From Gilvimarinus sp. DA14 (GTDB lineage Bacteria; Pseudomonadota; Gammaproteobacteria; Pseudomonadales; Cellvibrionaceae): DNA of 64,000 bases. This document shows positions 17,747 through 25,376 of the stretch, piece after piece. The notes under the pieces were generated by a model. The model was given only the letters and a program-made list of their open reading frames with translations. It ran no database searches and had not been told where the DNA came from. Position numbers and translations under genes: made by a program. Location of the stretch: NCBI RefSeq assembly GCF_024204685.1, contig NZ_CP100350.1, positions 1,776,501 through 1,840,500 of the forward strand. Reading direction: 5' to 3'. Position 1 is the first letter of the stretch, and each line of letters begins with the position of its first letter.

Positions 17747-18514
17747 CTACGGCCAGCTCACCTCTGGTAAGCACTCAAAACCGGGCTTGGCAAATAAGTA
17801 CCCCTGGAAGCGTTTTACTCCCATACTCAAGAGTATCTCCAGCTCTTCGCGCTTCTCGACCCCCTCTGCCAGTATAAGAATATCCAGCTCGTCGCACATC
17901 GCCAGCAGGTGGCGCAAAATAATTTGCTTTACTTCCGACTGGTCGATATTGCTGATCAGCTCACGATCGAGCTTAACCACATCCGGGTGAAAGCTCGAGA
18001 GCAAGTTCAGCCCCGCATAGCCCGCGCCGAAATCATCCAACGCCGTGATAAAACCGGTGCGTTGGTAATAATCGACAATGGTGCGCAAGTGTGCGGAGTC
18101 CCCCACCTGCTCCACTTCGGTAATCTCGAACATAATACGCTCTACCGGAAACCCATGCCGCCTGGCAGCCGCGAGGGTGGTGCGAATACAAAGTTCGGGG
18201 CGATAGACCGCGTTGGGTAAAAAGTTAATACTCAAATAGCCTTTTAAATTGAGCTTTGCCGCCAACTCAATCGCTTTCACCCTGCAGGTCTGATCAAAGC
18301 GATAGAGATTGCTTTGATCAACCCGCGCGATCACCGAAGCGGCAGACTCACCATTGACACCGCGACACAAAGCCTCGTAACCGACGACCTCTCTTAGCTG
18401 AAGATCCACAATCGGCTGAAACGCCATGGAGAAATCGAACCCCAAGGCTTGGCCACAGGCGCACTCATCGCATCCGAGGCTGCGGTAATCTGCTGGTTTT
18501 ACGGGGTCAGCCAT
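17747..18514 (-). CDS. EAL domain protein, probable cyclic-di-GMP phosphodiesterase
   Basis: 255 residues, essentially one EAL domain. The signature is YEALCRG (Glu47), with metal and catalytic segments SINFLPNAV, FEITEVEQ, ALDDFGAGYAGL, LDRELI and EGVEKREE, and FQGYLFAKP at the end; all key residues expected for an active enzyme are present. A short N-terminal region carries a Cys cluster (Cys15, Cys18, Cys20 in CDECAC) that could bind metal or sense redox. There is no membrane segment. It stands alone, with promoter-sized gaps on both sides, and has AGAGGGTGG ahead of the start. Confidence 0.9.
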   Translation of the reverse strand: MADPVKPADYRSLGCDECACGQALGFDFSMAFQPIVDLQLREVVGYEALCRGVNGESAASVIARVDQSNLYRFDQTCRVKAIELAAKLNLKGYLSINFLPNAVYRPELCIRTTLAAARRHGFPVERIMFEITEVEQVGDSAHLRTIVDYYQRTGFITALDDFGAGYAGLNLLSSFHPDVVKLDRELISNIDQSEVKQIILRHLLAMCDELDILILAEGVEKREELEILLSMGVKRFQGYLFAKPGFECLPEVSWP

Positions 18515-18668
18515 ACCACCCTCTTTTTAATGATTAATGTGCCAAACAGTTTAGAGGTTCAGCGCCCCTGAAATCCAGTAGCGCCGTGTGCTAACTACCA
18601 ATATAACGTATCATAGCCCCCGAATAAGACTGATCACGACGCAAAGCACACCGGAGTCACCTCCCTCT

Positions 18669-19691
18669 ATGTCCATCAAACCAAAACCCAAACCCCGGCT
18701 GTGGGTCTGGTTTCTCTGGCTGGCAATTTTTTATCTGGCCTGGTTCTGGTTAATCCAAGCCGAGGGCGCTTGGGAAACGGCCAAAGCCCACTGGCCCATA
18801 GCGCTGGCAATGGCAATTGGCAGCTATGCCGCAGGCTCCACCCCCATGGGAGGAGGCACTGTGGGATTTCCGGTACTGGTGCTCTTTTTTGACCTACCGG
18901 CAAGTTTGGGCCGGGACTTTAGCTTCGCTGTGCAGTCTATCGGTATGGTCAGCGCCAGCATTTTTATCTTTGCGCGCCGTCAACCTTTGGCCTGGTCGCT
19001 ACTTAAAGGCGCGACTGCAGGAGCTTTGTTGGGTACCCCACTGGGCATCTTTTTCCTCGCACCTTTGTTTGCGGACTTATGGATCAAGCTGACCTTCGCT
19101 GTACTGTGGGGCAGCTTCGGATTGCTGCATCTTTATCGCATCCAGGAAATAGCTAGCCATACAGGGATGACAGACTTCAACGAAAAGTGGGATATCAAAG
19201 TCGGCTTTGCGCTAGGCTTTGCCGCCAGCGCCCTTGCGGTGGCCATTACCGGGGTGGGAATCGACATGGTAATCTACGCCGCACTGGTGCTTTTGTGTCG
19301 CGCTGATTTGAAGATTGCCATTCCTACATCCGTGGTAATCATGGCATTTAACTCGCTTTATGGCGTTATATTAAAAAGCGCTACCGACAGCTGGCAGCCC
19401 GGCGTCTACGATAATTGGTTAGCCGCGGCCCCGGTGGTGGCCTTAGGAGCCCCCCTCGGGGTTTTCATCGTCGAGCTGATCGGCCGCAAGCCGACGCTTT
19501 TGTTCGTGGCCGCTTTATGTGTGGGGCAATTTATCTGGACTTGCTTTGCCGAACACCAATCTTTGGGACTGTGGGGAGTTTGTGCCGCAATAGCAGCAGT
19601 GCTGATTTGCCTTGCGGGGTTTGAAAAGCTGCGCAGTTGGGGCATAAAACTCGTTGCAGCCACCAAGTCGAAACAGGGCACCGGCATCTAG
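18669..19691 (+). CDS. TauE/SafE family membrane transporter
   Basis: 340 residues with eight or nine predicted membrane segments. The family exports sulfite, sulfoacetate or related anions, but the substrate is not readable here. Visible family features are the two related halves, each starting with a glycine-rich segment (AGSTPMGGGTVGFPV; AVAITGVGIDMVIYAAL). The start at 18669 (MSIKPKPKPRLWVW) follows GGAG by twelve bases; a frame starting at 18588 would add 27 hydrophilic residues and is less likely. The stop codon lies in the loop of a strong hairpin. Confidence 0.87.
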   Translation: MSIKPKPKPRLWVWFLWLAIFYLAWFWLIQAEGAWETAKAHWPIALAMAIGSYAAGSTPMGGGTVGFPVLVLFFDLPASLGRDFSFAVQSIGMVSASIFIFARRQPLAWSLLKGATAGALLGTPLGIFFLAPLFADLWIKLTFAVLWGSFGLLHLYRIQEIASHTGMTDFNEKWDIKVGFALGFAASALAVAITGVGIDMVIYAALVLLCRADLKIAIPTSVVIMAFNSLYGVILKSATDSWQPGVYDNWLAAAPVVALGAPLGVFIVELIGRKPTLLFVAALCVGQFIWTCFAEHQSLGLWGVCAAIAAVLICLAGFEKLRSWGIKLVAATKSKQGTGI

Positions 19692-19699
19692 CCGGTGCC
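19677..19699. terminator. hairpin between convergent tauE-like and PKD lipoprotein genes
   Basis: GGCACCGGC and GCCGGTGCC form a nine-pair stem with loop ATCTA, which contains the plus-strand stop codon. It is followed by TCTTGTATT on the plus strand, a weak U-run. Placed between two converging genes only 15 bases apart, it probably ends transcription in both directions. Confidence 0.6.
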
Positions 19700-19706
19700 T
19701 CTTGTA

Positions 19707-21734
19707 TTAAAACCGACTACTGCTGACCACGACCCTATCGCCGCTTTCAGGATCGACCACCTGCAATTTCTGGTAATAATCCTCGCCGCCGACGACATAA
19801 ATTAAACCAGTGGCAGCCTGATAAACCATATCTTTCGATGCCGCGCCACGCGGATCGACATCCTCAACCAGCACACTGCGCTCGCCATTAGCAAGGTTGA
19901 TGGCGGTAATGTTATCTGCATTTCTAGTCAGTACAAATGCCCGGTTGTTTAACTGGTCGACCGCCAATGCCTCGGACGTTTCCAGAAGCGCGGGACCAAA
20001 CGAAACTGACTCCCCAAGCGATATCATGGTGGAATAAGCAGGTACTTCTGCCACATTGATACCCACTAAATCCACTGTGGCTGATGACCGGTGCATAGCA
20101 AGTAAACGCTGCATATTATCGTCCCAACCTAGCTGGACGGGCGAATCCACCTTAACATCTAATGTCGACTCGTCCGCGACAATTGATGTCTCTCCAGTTT
20201 CGGGCTGATAACGAATCACTCGTCCGGCAAACTCATCAGCAATATAAAAGCTACCATCCGAATGCAAGTATAAACCTTGAGGGCCAATAAGCGCGGCTTC
20301 ATCATTCAACGTCAATGGTAAATTCTTGCGCTCACCATCCGATCTCGCCACCGTAACCAGCTTACCCTCACCTTTGGTATAAACCTCCCCCGTTGCTGGG
20401 TCTTCCACTTCCTCTTCAGACCACCCGCTTAAATAAAACAGATCGGCCTGGGAGTCATAGATAATGTCCGTGAAGGTAGTGGCCGATTCACCGAGGGAAA
20501 CATCAGAAAAATCCGTGATATCGTCGGTGCGGTATCCGCTCGACAAATCGATGGAAATCAGCTTCAGGTCGGACTCCTGTGTACCCGAGGCTAACACCCA
20601 GGCCTCCTCGCCATTGGGCGCCAACACCATGGCGGTAGACTGAACCCACAATTCACCGCCGCCAGTGCGCGCGGTCTGTGACAGCGTGAGCACCGATTCT
20701 GTATATCCCACACGTCCCAGGCTGTCGTATGCCGATACCATCACGCGAGCGTTCGTCTCACCCTCAGGCAGAGCAACATTATTCGCGCGCCAGTGGCCAT
20801 CGGAACCTAGACTAGCCTCCACCGGAGCGACACCGGCATCCACGGTAACCTTAGTTAGCTCAGACTCTCCAACCACGGCTACCTTACCAAACACATCAAT
20901 TTCTGTTTCGCCGTAAACACCATTTGCTGGAGGAAACTCCAAATCAACTACAGGTACATTGGCAGTAGTAGCAACGATGGTAACCGTATCCGTTGCTACC
21001 GCGCCTTCATTGTCTTCTACTCGTAAGCTAAAACGAAAGCGCTGCTCTTGCTCCGACTCGGGCACCATGAAGCTAGCGGTTTGAGTGTTGGCTGACTCCA
21101 ATTCCACACTCGGCCCATCGACTTGCTGCCACTCAAAGCTGACAATTTCGCCATCTGGATCATAGGCCGTAGCGCCCAAAGTAACATTCGCCTGATCGGC
21201 TACTGTGCGTAAATTACCTGTGTTTACCACGGGCTTTTGATTCACCCGACTCACCGTAACCATCATGGTGTCTGCACTGGTTGCACCTTCATCATCGGTG
21301 GCGGTCAAACGAAACTGCATCGCGGCTGTTGTGTCCACACCGGTATTAGGCGCTGTAAATCGGTAATGGCCACTGGCTTGGTCCACAACCGTGAGCGGAG
21401 TGCGAGGTCCAGATACCTGTTGCCAAATCATGCTTGCCACCTCGCCATCGCTGTCGCTGGCATCGGCAATCAGGTTTACTTCATCTCCTGCCGCAACCAT
21501 TTGGTCTGCGCCGGCATTAACAATGGGAGCTGTGTTTTCCGCAACCGAACTGCTGGAAGAAACGCTGCTTTGTTCTGAGCTACTGGAGCTACTGACCACA
21601 GAACTGCTACTGGAAGAAGAGACAGCCGGGCTGGAAGAGTCATCACTGTCACTACCGCAAGCCGTTAACCCCAAGGCCATAATGCAGGTAGCTAACAATG
21701 TACGTTTTGATACTTGTTGTTTTACTATACTCAT
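19707..21734 (-). CDS. lipoprotein with poly-Ser linker, two PKD-like domains and a beta-propeller
   Basis: 675 residues. Lipobox LGLTAC gives lipidated Cys26. Residues about 32-63 are a nearly pure serine linker, typical of secreted proteins in Cellvibrio and Saccharophagus. Two PKD/cadherin-like domains follow (about 68-160 and 165-255; motifs VNAGADQMVAAGDEV and DPDGEIVSFEWQQVDGPSVE), then an Ig-like module, and from about 355 a repeat-rich propeller (LWVQSTAMVLAPNGEEAWVL, DLFYLSGWSEEE, GLYLHSDGSFYIADEF). It is likely anchored at the outer membrane for carbohydrate or surface binding. No catalytic motif is seen. Confidence 0.85.
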   Translation of the reverse strand: MSIVKQQVSKRTLLATCIMALGLTACGSDSDDSSSPAVSSSSSSSVVSSSSSSEQSSVSSSSSVAENTAPIVNAGADQMVAAGDEVNLIADASDSDGEVASMIWQQVSGPRTPLTVVDQASGHYRFTAPNTGVDTTAAMQFRLTATDDEGATSADTMMVTVSRVNQKPVVNTGNLRTVADQANVTLGATAYDPDGEIVSFEWQQVDGPSVELESANTQTASFMVPESEQEQRFRFSLRVEDNEGAVATDTVTIVATTANVPVVDLEFPPANGVYGETEIDVFGKVAVVGESELTKVTVDAGVAPVEASLGSDGHWRANNVALPEGETNARVMVSAYDSLGRVGYTESVLTLSQTARTGGGELWVQSTAMVLAPNGEEAWVLASGTQESDLKLISIDLSSGYRTDDITDFSDVSLGESATTFTDIIYDSQADLFYLSGWSEEEVEDPATGEVYTKGEGKLVTVARSDGERKNLPLTLNDEAALIGPQGLYLHSDGSFYIADEFAGRVIRYQPETGETSIVADESTLDVKVDSPVQLGWDDNMQRLLAMHRSSATVDLVGINVAEVPAYSTMISLGESVSFGPALLETSEALAVDQLNNRAFVLTRNADNITAINLANGERSVLVEDVDPRGAASKDMVYQAATGLIYVVGGEDYYQKLQVVDPESGDRVVVSSSRF

Positions 21735-21957
21735 GCGCTTTCACCATTTTACTGTTGATGGCCAGAGTGAGAGCAGAAAGCATACCAACTAAAAATGTCT
21801 TTTATTTTCATGAACTTACAACAAAACCAGAACCCGCTAACAAGTCACCTCAAGGTAAATTTCGCAAACTTTGCAAAACTAACAAGCCAATTCCTTGCAT
21901 ACTTATGTGCGGGGTAAAACCTATTGCTAAAACTGAAACATTAAGCGGAGAACAAAA

Positions 21958-22728
21958 ATGAAACCCGTAATTTGGCTCTTTATAGCCTTGCTAACTTGCG
22001 CGGGTCTCGCGCAAGCAGACACCTTTAAATGGCCCCAAGGGCAACGCGCCGCAGTCAGCTTGTCCTACGATGATGCACTCAACAGCCAACTGGATAACGC
22101 CATCCCGGCACTCAACCAGTTTAATTTGCGCGGCTCGTTTTATCTCACTCTCGCCTCAGAAGTAGTGCCTGCACGCCTAGAGCAGTGGCGCGCAGCTGCA
22201 GCCCAGGGGCACGAGCTGGGAAATCACACGCTGTTTCACCCCTGCAGCAAATCGCAACCCGGAACCGAGTGGGTAAAACCATATAACGATATGGACTCGC
22301 GCACCCGTGAACAAATGCGCGAAGAAGTTATGCTTGCCAATAGCTTTTTACACGCAATAGACGGCGAAACTCTGCGTACCTTTACCCCGCCCTGTGGCCA
22401 CACACAAACCGCCGATGGCGACTATCTCAATACGGTCGCGGATTTATTTATCGCAATAAAAGGTGCGGAGACAAATTTACCAGAAGTGTTCGGCTCGCTT
22501 GTTCTGCCAGATGGTCAAAGCGGTACTGAACTGATCAATTTTGTGAAGCAAGAGGCCGCCGATGGCGGGCTGGTACATATTATTTTTCACGGTATTGGCG
22601 GCGACCACTTAGCCGTTAGCGATCAGGCGCACCGCGAACTGTTAGAGTATCTCGACAAAAATCGCGACCTTTACTGGACCGATACCTACCGCAACATCAT
22701 GACTCATGTAAACGAGCAGCTGGACTAA
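21958..22728 (+). CDS. secreted polysaccharide deacetylase family (CE4/NodB-like) protein
   Basis: 256 residues; signal peptide 1-20 (LLTCAGLAQA). The NodB motif 1 is SLSYDDA (Asp38, Asp39), motif 2 is HELGNHTLFHP with metal ligands His90 and His94, and the later segments FTPPCGHT and VHIIFHGIGG match motifs 3 and 5. Such enzymes remove acetyl groups from chitin, xylan, peptidoglycan or related polymers; the substrate is not fixed here. GGAGAACAAAA precedes the start. It diverges from the PKD lipoprotein gene and shares a 223 bp promoter region. Confidence 0.88.
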   Translation: MKPVIWLFIALLTCAGLAQADTFKWPQGQRAAVSLSYDDALNSQLDNAIPALNQFNLRGSFYLTLASEVVPARLEQWRAAAAQGHELGNHTLFHPCSKSQPGTEWVKPYNDMDSRTREQMREEVMLANSFLHAIDGETLRTFTPPCGHTQTADGDYLNTVADLFIAIKGAETNLPEVFGSLVLPDGQSGTELINFVKQEAADGGLVHIIFHGIGGDHLAVSDQAHRELLEYLDKNRDLYWTDTYRNIMTHVNEQLD

Positions 22729-22733
22729 CAAAC

Positions 22734-22758
22734 AAAAAAAGCCCGGCTAAAGCCGGGC
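22734..22758 (-). terminator. rho-independent terminator of the sugar transporter gene
   Basis: Read on the minus strand, GCCCGGCT and AGCCGGGC pair tightly and are followed by seven T residues (the A-run at 22734-22740). It lies 30 bases past the stop of the minus-strand transporter and six bases past the end of the plus-strand deacetylase, so it may also slow that transcript. Confidence 0.85.
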
Positions 22759-22787
22759 AAAAAATTAACAAAAGCGTAATCGATTGA

Positions 22788-24131
22788 CTAACTTTGATCG
22801 GCCGCCGCTGTAGAAGTCGCAGAATTTTTCCAGCGTGTCATCTTGTGTCCTTTCAGCGCATAAAACAGGATGTACAAATAGCAGGGCAACATCACTAAGT
22901 AACCTTGCTGTTGCCCATCGGCTGCACCGGATGAACCAGAGGCCAGGCTGTACAACACAGGGCCGAAGGCGCCACCGGCAATACCCATCACCAGCAGACC
23001 CGAGCCAACACTGGTTAACCGCCCTAAGCCCGACAACGCTAAAGGCCAAACTGCGGGCCAAACCACCGCATTGGCGAACCCGCACAGCGCGAGAAGCATT
23101 ACGGTATCGGGTAACGCACTTGCGCCAAAAGGGACCAAAATAGCATTGGCTATTATGGCGCTGTCGCGATCCACCATAGTCAGTGCCAAAACCAACACAA
23201 AGCCCAGCACCGCCGAGGCGCTCAGAGCTGTCTGCTGAGAAATGACACGGGGAATTAAAAGAATCCCAAGAATGTAACCAATCACCATACACGCCATGGT
23301 GTAGGAGGTCATAACACTGTAATTGCCGATACCCAGCGACAGCGCATAAGCGCCAATGGTATCGCCGGCAATCACTTCCACAGCGACATACAAAAAGATA
23401 GCAACCACGCCCAGCACCAAACTCGGGTGCGCCAGCACGGCTTTCACATCACCTTTGCCAGACTCGTGCTGCTCACCGTCTTCAAGTTCGGGCAGGGGTG
23501 AGAATTTAACCGCAAGCGCCAAGCATCCCATAAACAGCGCCATCCCCAGATAAGGCAGCACCAAACTGTTTGCCATATCGTTGATGTTTTCCTGGGAGAG
23601 CTCCTGACCTACCAGACCGGTAAAATTGCTGACAATGAGCGCAGTAAACACCATCGGAGCGAAGATACCCGCCCCCTTATTCAGAATACCCATAATGCTT
23701 ACACGCACCGCCGCTGACTCTTCCGGGCCAATCCGCACGACATATGGATTAACGGCAGTTTGCAGCAGAGTTTGCCCAGTGCCCATAACCAGCTGAGCAA
23801 AAAGGAACAGCGCAAAAACCTGGGTTTTAGCCGCAGGAATAAACAGCAAACCGGCAAGCATCATGGTGCCCATCCCGAGCGCCATGCCATTCTTATAGCC
23901 TACCTTTTTAACGATCATCGCAGAGGGGATACCGGTGAAAGTCACTGCAATGTAAAAAGAGAACAGAATCAGTGAGGCTTGAAATGGCGTTAACCGTAGA
24001 ATTTGCTGCAGGTAAGGCATTAAAGAGCCGTTTAACCATGTAGCAAAGCCGAGAATAAAAAATAAGATGGCCACAATGGTCATCGGAACGACAGCACTCT
24101 GCGAAGCCTGTGTCGATTTTTGTTCAGTCAT
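22788..24131 (-). CDS. sugar:proton symporter, FucP/GluP type MFS transporter
   Basis: 447 residues with twelve membrane segments. Family features are FFILGFATWLNGSLMPYLQ at the N-terminus, MGTGQTLLQTAVNPYV and GPEESAAVRVSIMGILNKG in the first half. FucP/GluP proteins import fucose, glucose, galactose or N-acetylglucosamine. I place the start at 24131 (MTEQKSTQ), which has AAAGGTG upstream; a longer frame to 24236 adds 35 residues without a membrane segment. Proximity to a CE4 deacetylase suggests import of a sugar released from a polymer, which is inference. Confidence 0.88.
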   Translation of the reverse strand: MTEQKSTQASQSAVVPMTIVAILFFILGFATWLNGSLMPYLQQILRLTPFQASLILFSFYIAVTFTGIPSAMIVKKVGYKNGMALGMGTMMLAGLLFIPAAKTQVFALFLFAQLVMGTGQTLLQTAVNPYVVRIGPEESAAVRVSIMGILNKGAGIFAPMVFTALIVSNFTGLVGQELSQENINDMANSLVLPYLGMALFMGCLALAVKFSPLPELEDGEQHESGKGDVKAVLAHPSLVLGVVAIFLYVAVEVIAGDTIGAYALSLGIGNYSVMTSYTMACMVIGYILGILLIPRVISQQTALSASAVLGFVLVLALTMVDRDSAIIANAILVPFGASALPDTVMLLALCGFANAVVWPAVWPLALSGLGRLTSVGSGLLVMGIAGGAFGPVLYSLASGSSGAADGQQQGYLVMLPCYLYILFYALKGHKMTRWKNSATSTAAADQS

Positions 24132-24535
24132 TATGAATACACCTTTTGCCGCCGTAGCAGTCTCATCATTATTTTTCAGGCCCCAGTATCGCGCAGGCAC
24201 CCAATCTTTACACCCTAGACTGGACACTACCCCCAAAAGACAACGTTGTCAATTTAATTTGCAGGTATGGAGAATCTGCCATCCAAGACAGCATTTTGCA
24301 GATCTCGTCCTGAAGCGGCTCAGAGTAATGAGGCCTATGAGCTGCCCGTAGGGCGAGGGCCAAAGACCGATGGCAGAGAAGGCAGCCCGGGCTGTAGCCC
24401 GAGTGAAGTCTCCCAATAGCTCAACCGGTATTGGGCCCCTGCGGGCTTCGCTGCGCTTGTTGCTAAATGCGACGCATTTGGTCGAACCGCCATACAGATC
24501 TGATTCGATTTCACCCGCAGCCAACTTGCCGATAC

Positions 24536-24570
24536 AAAAAAGGCCCGATCCGAAGACCGAGCCTTTTATT
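24536..24570 (-). terminator. terminator of repeat unit A
   Basis: On the minus strand AAGGCTCGGTC, loop TTCG and GATCGGGCCTT are followed by a T-run. The same structure is repeated in units B and C, showing duplication of the tRNA-Phe terminator. The plus strand also ends in CCTTTTATTTT, so it could work both ways. Confidence 0.85.
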
Positions 24571-24575
24571 TTGTA

Positions 24576-24673
24576 TGGTGCCCAGAGGCGGACAACGCGG
24601 CAGGACGCCGCGTTGGACAGCTCTGCTGCCCGAAGGGCGAGAGCCATGGACGGCTCTCGTCAATCGAACCACC
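24576..24673 (-). pseudogene. tRNA-Phe 3' remnant A, T-arm interrupted by a 70 bp insert
   Basis: Positions 24576-24592 match the last 17 bases of the tRNA-Phe gene including CCA, and 24663-24673 match the next 11 bases of its T-arm. In the intact gene these two pieces touch; here 70 bp (24593-24662) lie between them. The insert folds into hairpins 24593-24615 (nine pairs, loop AGGAC) and 24638-24659 (eight pairs, loop ATGGAC). No 5' half of the tRNA is present, so this is not a functional tRNA. Confidence 0.85.
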
Positions 24674-24716
24674 AAAAAAGCTGGTTCGATTTCGCCCGCA
24701 CCCAACCTGCGGATAC

Positions 24717-24750
24717 AAAAAAGGCCCGATCCGAAGACCGAGCCTTTTAA
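24717..24750 (-). terminator. terminator of repeat unit B
   Basis: Same UUCG-loop stem and T-run as the terminators at 24536 and 24901; the only differences from unit A are in the bases following the stem. Confidence 0.85.
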
Positions 24751-24756
24751 TTTGTA

Positions 24757-24855
24757 TGGTGCCCAGAGGCGGACAACGCGGCAGGACGCCACGCTGGACA
24801 GCTCTGCTACCCGAAAGGGCGAGGGGCAAGGACGCCCCGAGTCAATCGAACCACC
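24757..24855 (-). pseudogene. tRNA-Phe 3' remnant B, T-arm interrupted by a 71 bp insert
   Basis: 24757-24773 and 24845-24855 match the 3' end and T-arm of tRNA-Phe and flank a 71 bp insert (24774-24844) about 80 percent like that of remnant A by eye. Its last hairpin (24823-24838, GGGGC/GCCCC, loop AAGGAC) differs from that of A by two compensatory base-pair changes, which supports a folded product. Confidence 0.85.
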
Positions 24856-24900
24856 ATAAAAAGCTGGTTCGATTTCGCCCGCACTCGCCCCTGCAGATAC

Positions 24901-24934
24901 AAAAAAGGCCCGATCCGAAGACCGAGCCTTTTAA
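24901..24934 (-). terminator. terminator of the intact tRNA-Phe gene (unit C)
   Basis: A UUCG-loop hairpin with T-run begins seven bases after the CCA end of tRNA-Phe on the minus strand. It is the functional terminator of the tRNA and the probable parent of the copies at 24536 and 24717. Confidence 0.9.
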
Positions 24935-24940
24935 TTTGTA

Positions 24941-25016
24941 TGGTGCCCAGAGGCGGAATCGAACCACCGACACGAGGATTTTCAATCCACTGCTCTACCG
25001 ACTGAGCTATCTGGGC
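24941..25016 (-). tRNA. tRNA-Phe (GAA)
   Basis: 76 bases with encoded CCA. On the minus strand the acceptor stem GCCCAGA pairs with TCTGGGC, the D-arm is GCTCAGTCGGTAGAGC, the anticodon arm shows GGATTGAAAATCC with anticodon GAA, and the T-arm contains GGTTCGATTCC. It is the only intact tRNA gene seen in the window. Confidence 0.97.
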
Positions 25017-25097
25017 ATTTCTTGTCCGGGGCGCCCCGTCACAAGAGGCGCGTATTAAACCGTTTGCGCCTTTTAGAGTCAAGGGCTTAGAACAAAT

Positions 25098-25376
25098 TTA
25101 TTTGTCGTTTTTCGGGGGAACATATCCTTCGGCGGCGTCGTAGTCGTCACCGGATAAAAACTTGGTCATTTGTTCACCAAGATACACTCTTGTCCCGGTA
25201 TCCATCAGATTTAATTGCTTTTCATTAATCAACATTGTCTGGTGGTTCAACCACTCCTGCCAAGCCTCGGCGCTTACATTGTCAAAAATATCCTGACCTT
25301 TGGGGCCTGGATAAGGGGGCTGCGCCAAACCTGGCAGCTCTTTTTTGTATTTGCGGCAAAATACCGTGCGGCTCAT
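25098..25376 (-). CDS. yggX: probable Fe(2+)-trafficking / oxidative damage protection protein
   Basis: 92 residues, the family's normal length. It shows the start [17 protein letters not shown] with the conserved Cys7, then [19 protein letters not shown] and LINEKQLNL. YggX proteins protect iron-sulfur enzymes against oxidants. It overlaps mutY by four bases (ATGA); MutY itself has an iron-sulfur cluster, which may explain the conserved pairing in gammaproteobacteria. Confidence 0.95.
   Translation of the reverse strand: MSRTVFCRKYKKELPGLAQPPYPGPKGQDIFDNVSAEAWQEWLNHQTMLINEKQLNLMDTGTRVYLGEQMTKFLSGDDYDAAEGYVPPKNDK

Larger units (their letters stand above)
24250..24940. repeat. tandem array of tRNA-Phe 3'-end/terminator units
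   Basis: This 809 bp gene-free stretch holds two near-identical units, 24531-24711 (181 bp) and 24712-24895 (184 bp), the start of a third at 24896 that runs into the real tRNA gene, and an older, diverged unit at about 24250-24530. Each full unit contains, in plus-strand order, a UUCG-loop terminator, 17 bases identical to the tRNA-Phe 3' end, a ~70 bp hairpin-rich insert, 11 bases identical to the adjoining tRNA T-arm (ATCGAACCACC), and a further inverted copy of that T-arm sequence. Reading frames here are repeat artefacts. Confidence 0.95.

Noticed and set aside
24531-24895. CRISPR array or att-site pair
   Set aside because: Units are 181-184 bp and similar throughout, with no short repeat/variable spacer pattern, no cas genes, and no integrase or element between the tRNA copies.
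24249-25082. Several overlapping open frames of 87-132 codons on both strands
   Set aside because: They lie in the tRNA-derived tandem repeat; the products repeat each other with the DNA period, cross terminators and one runs through the tRNA gene. None has a ribosome site.
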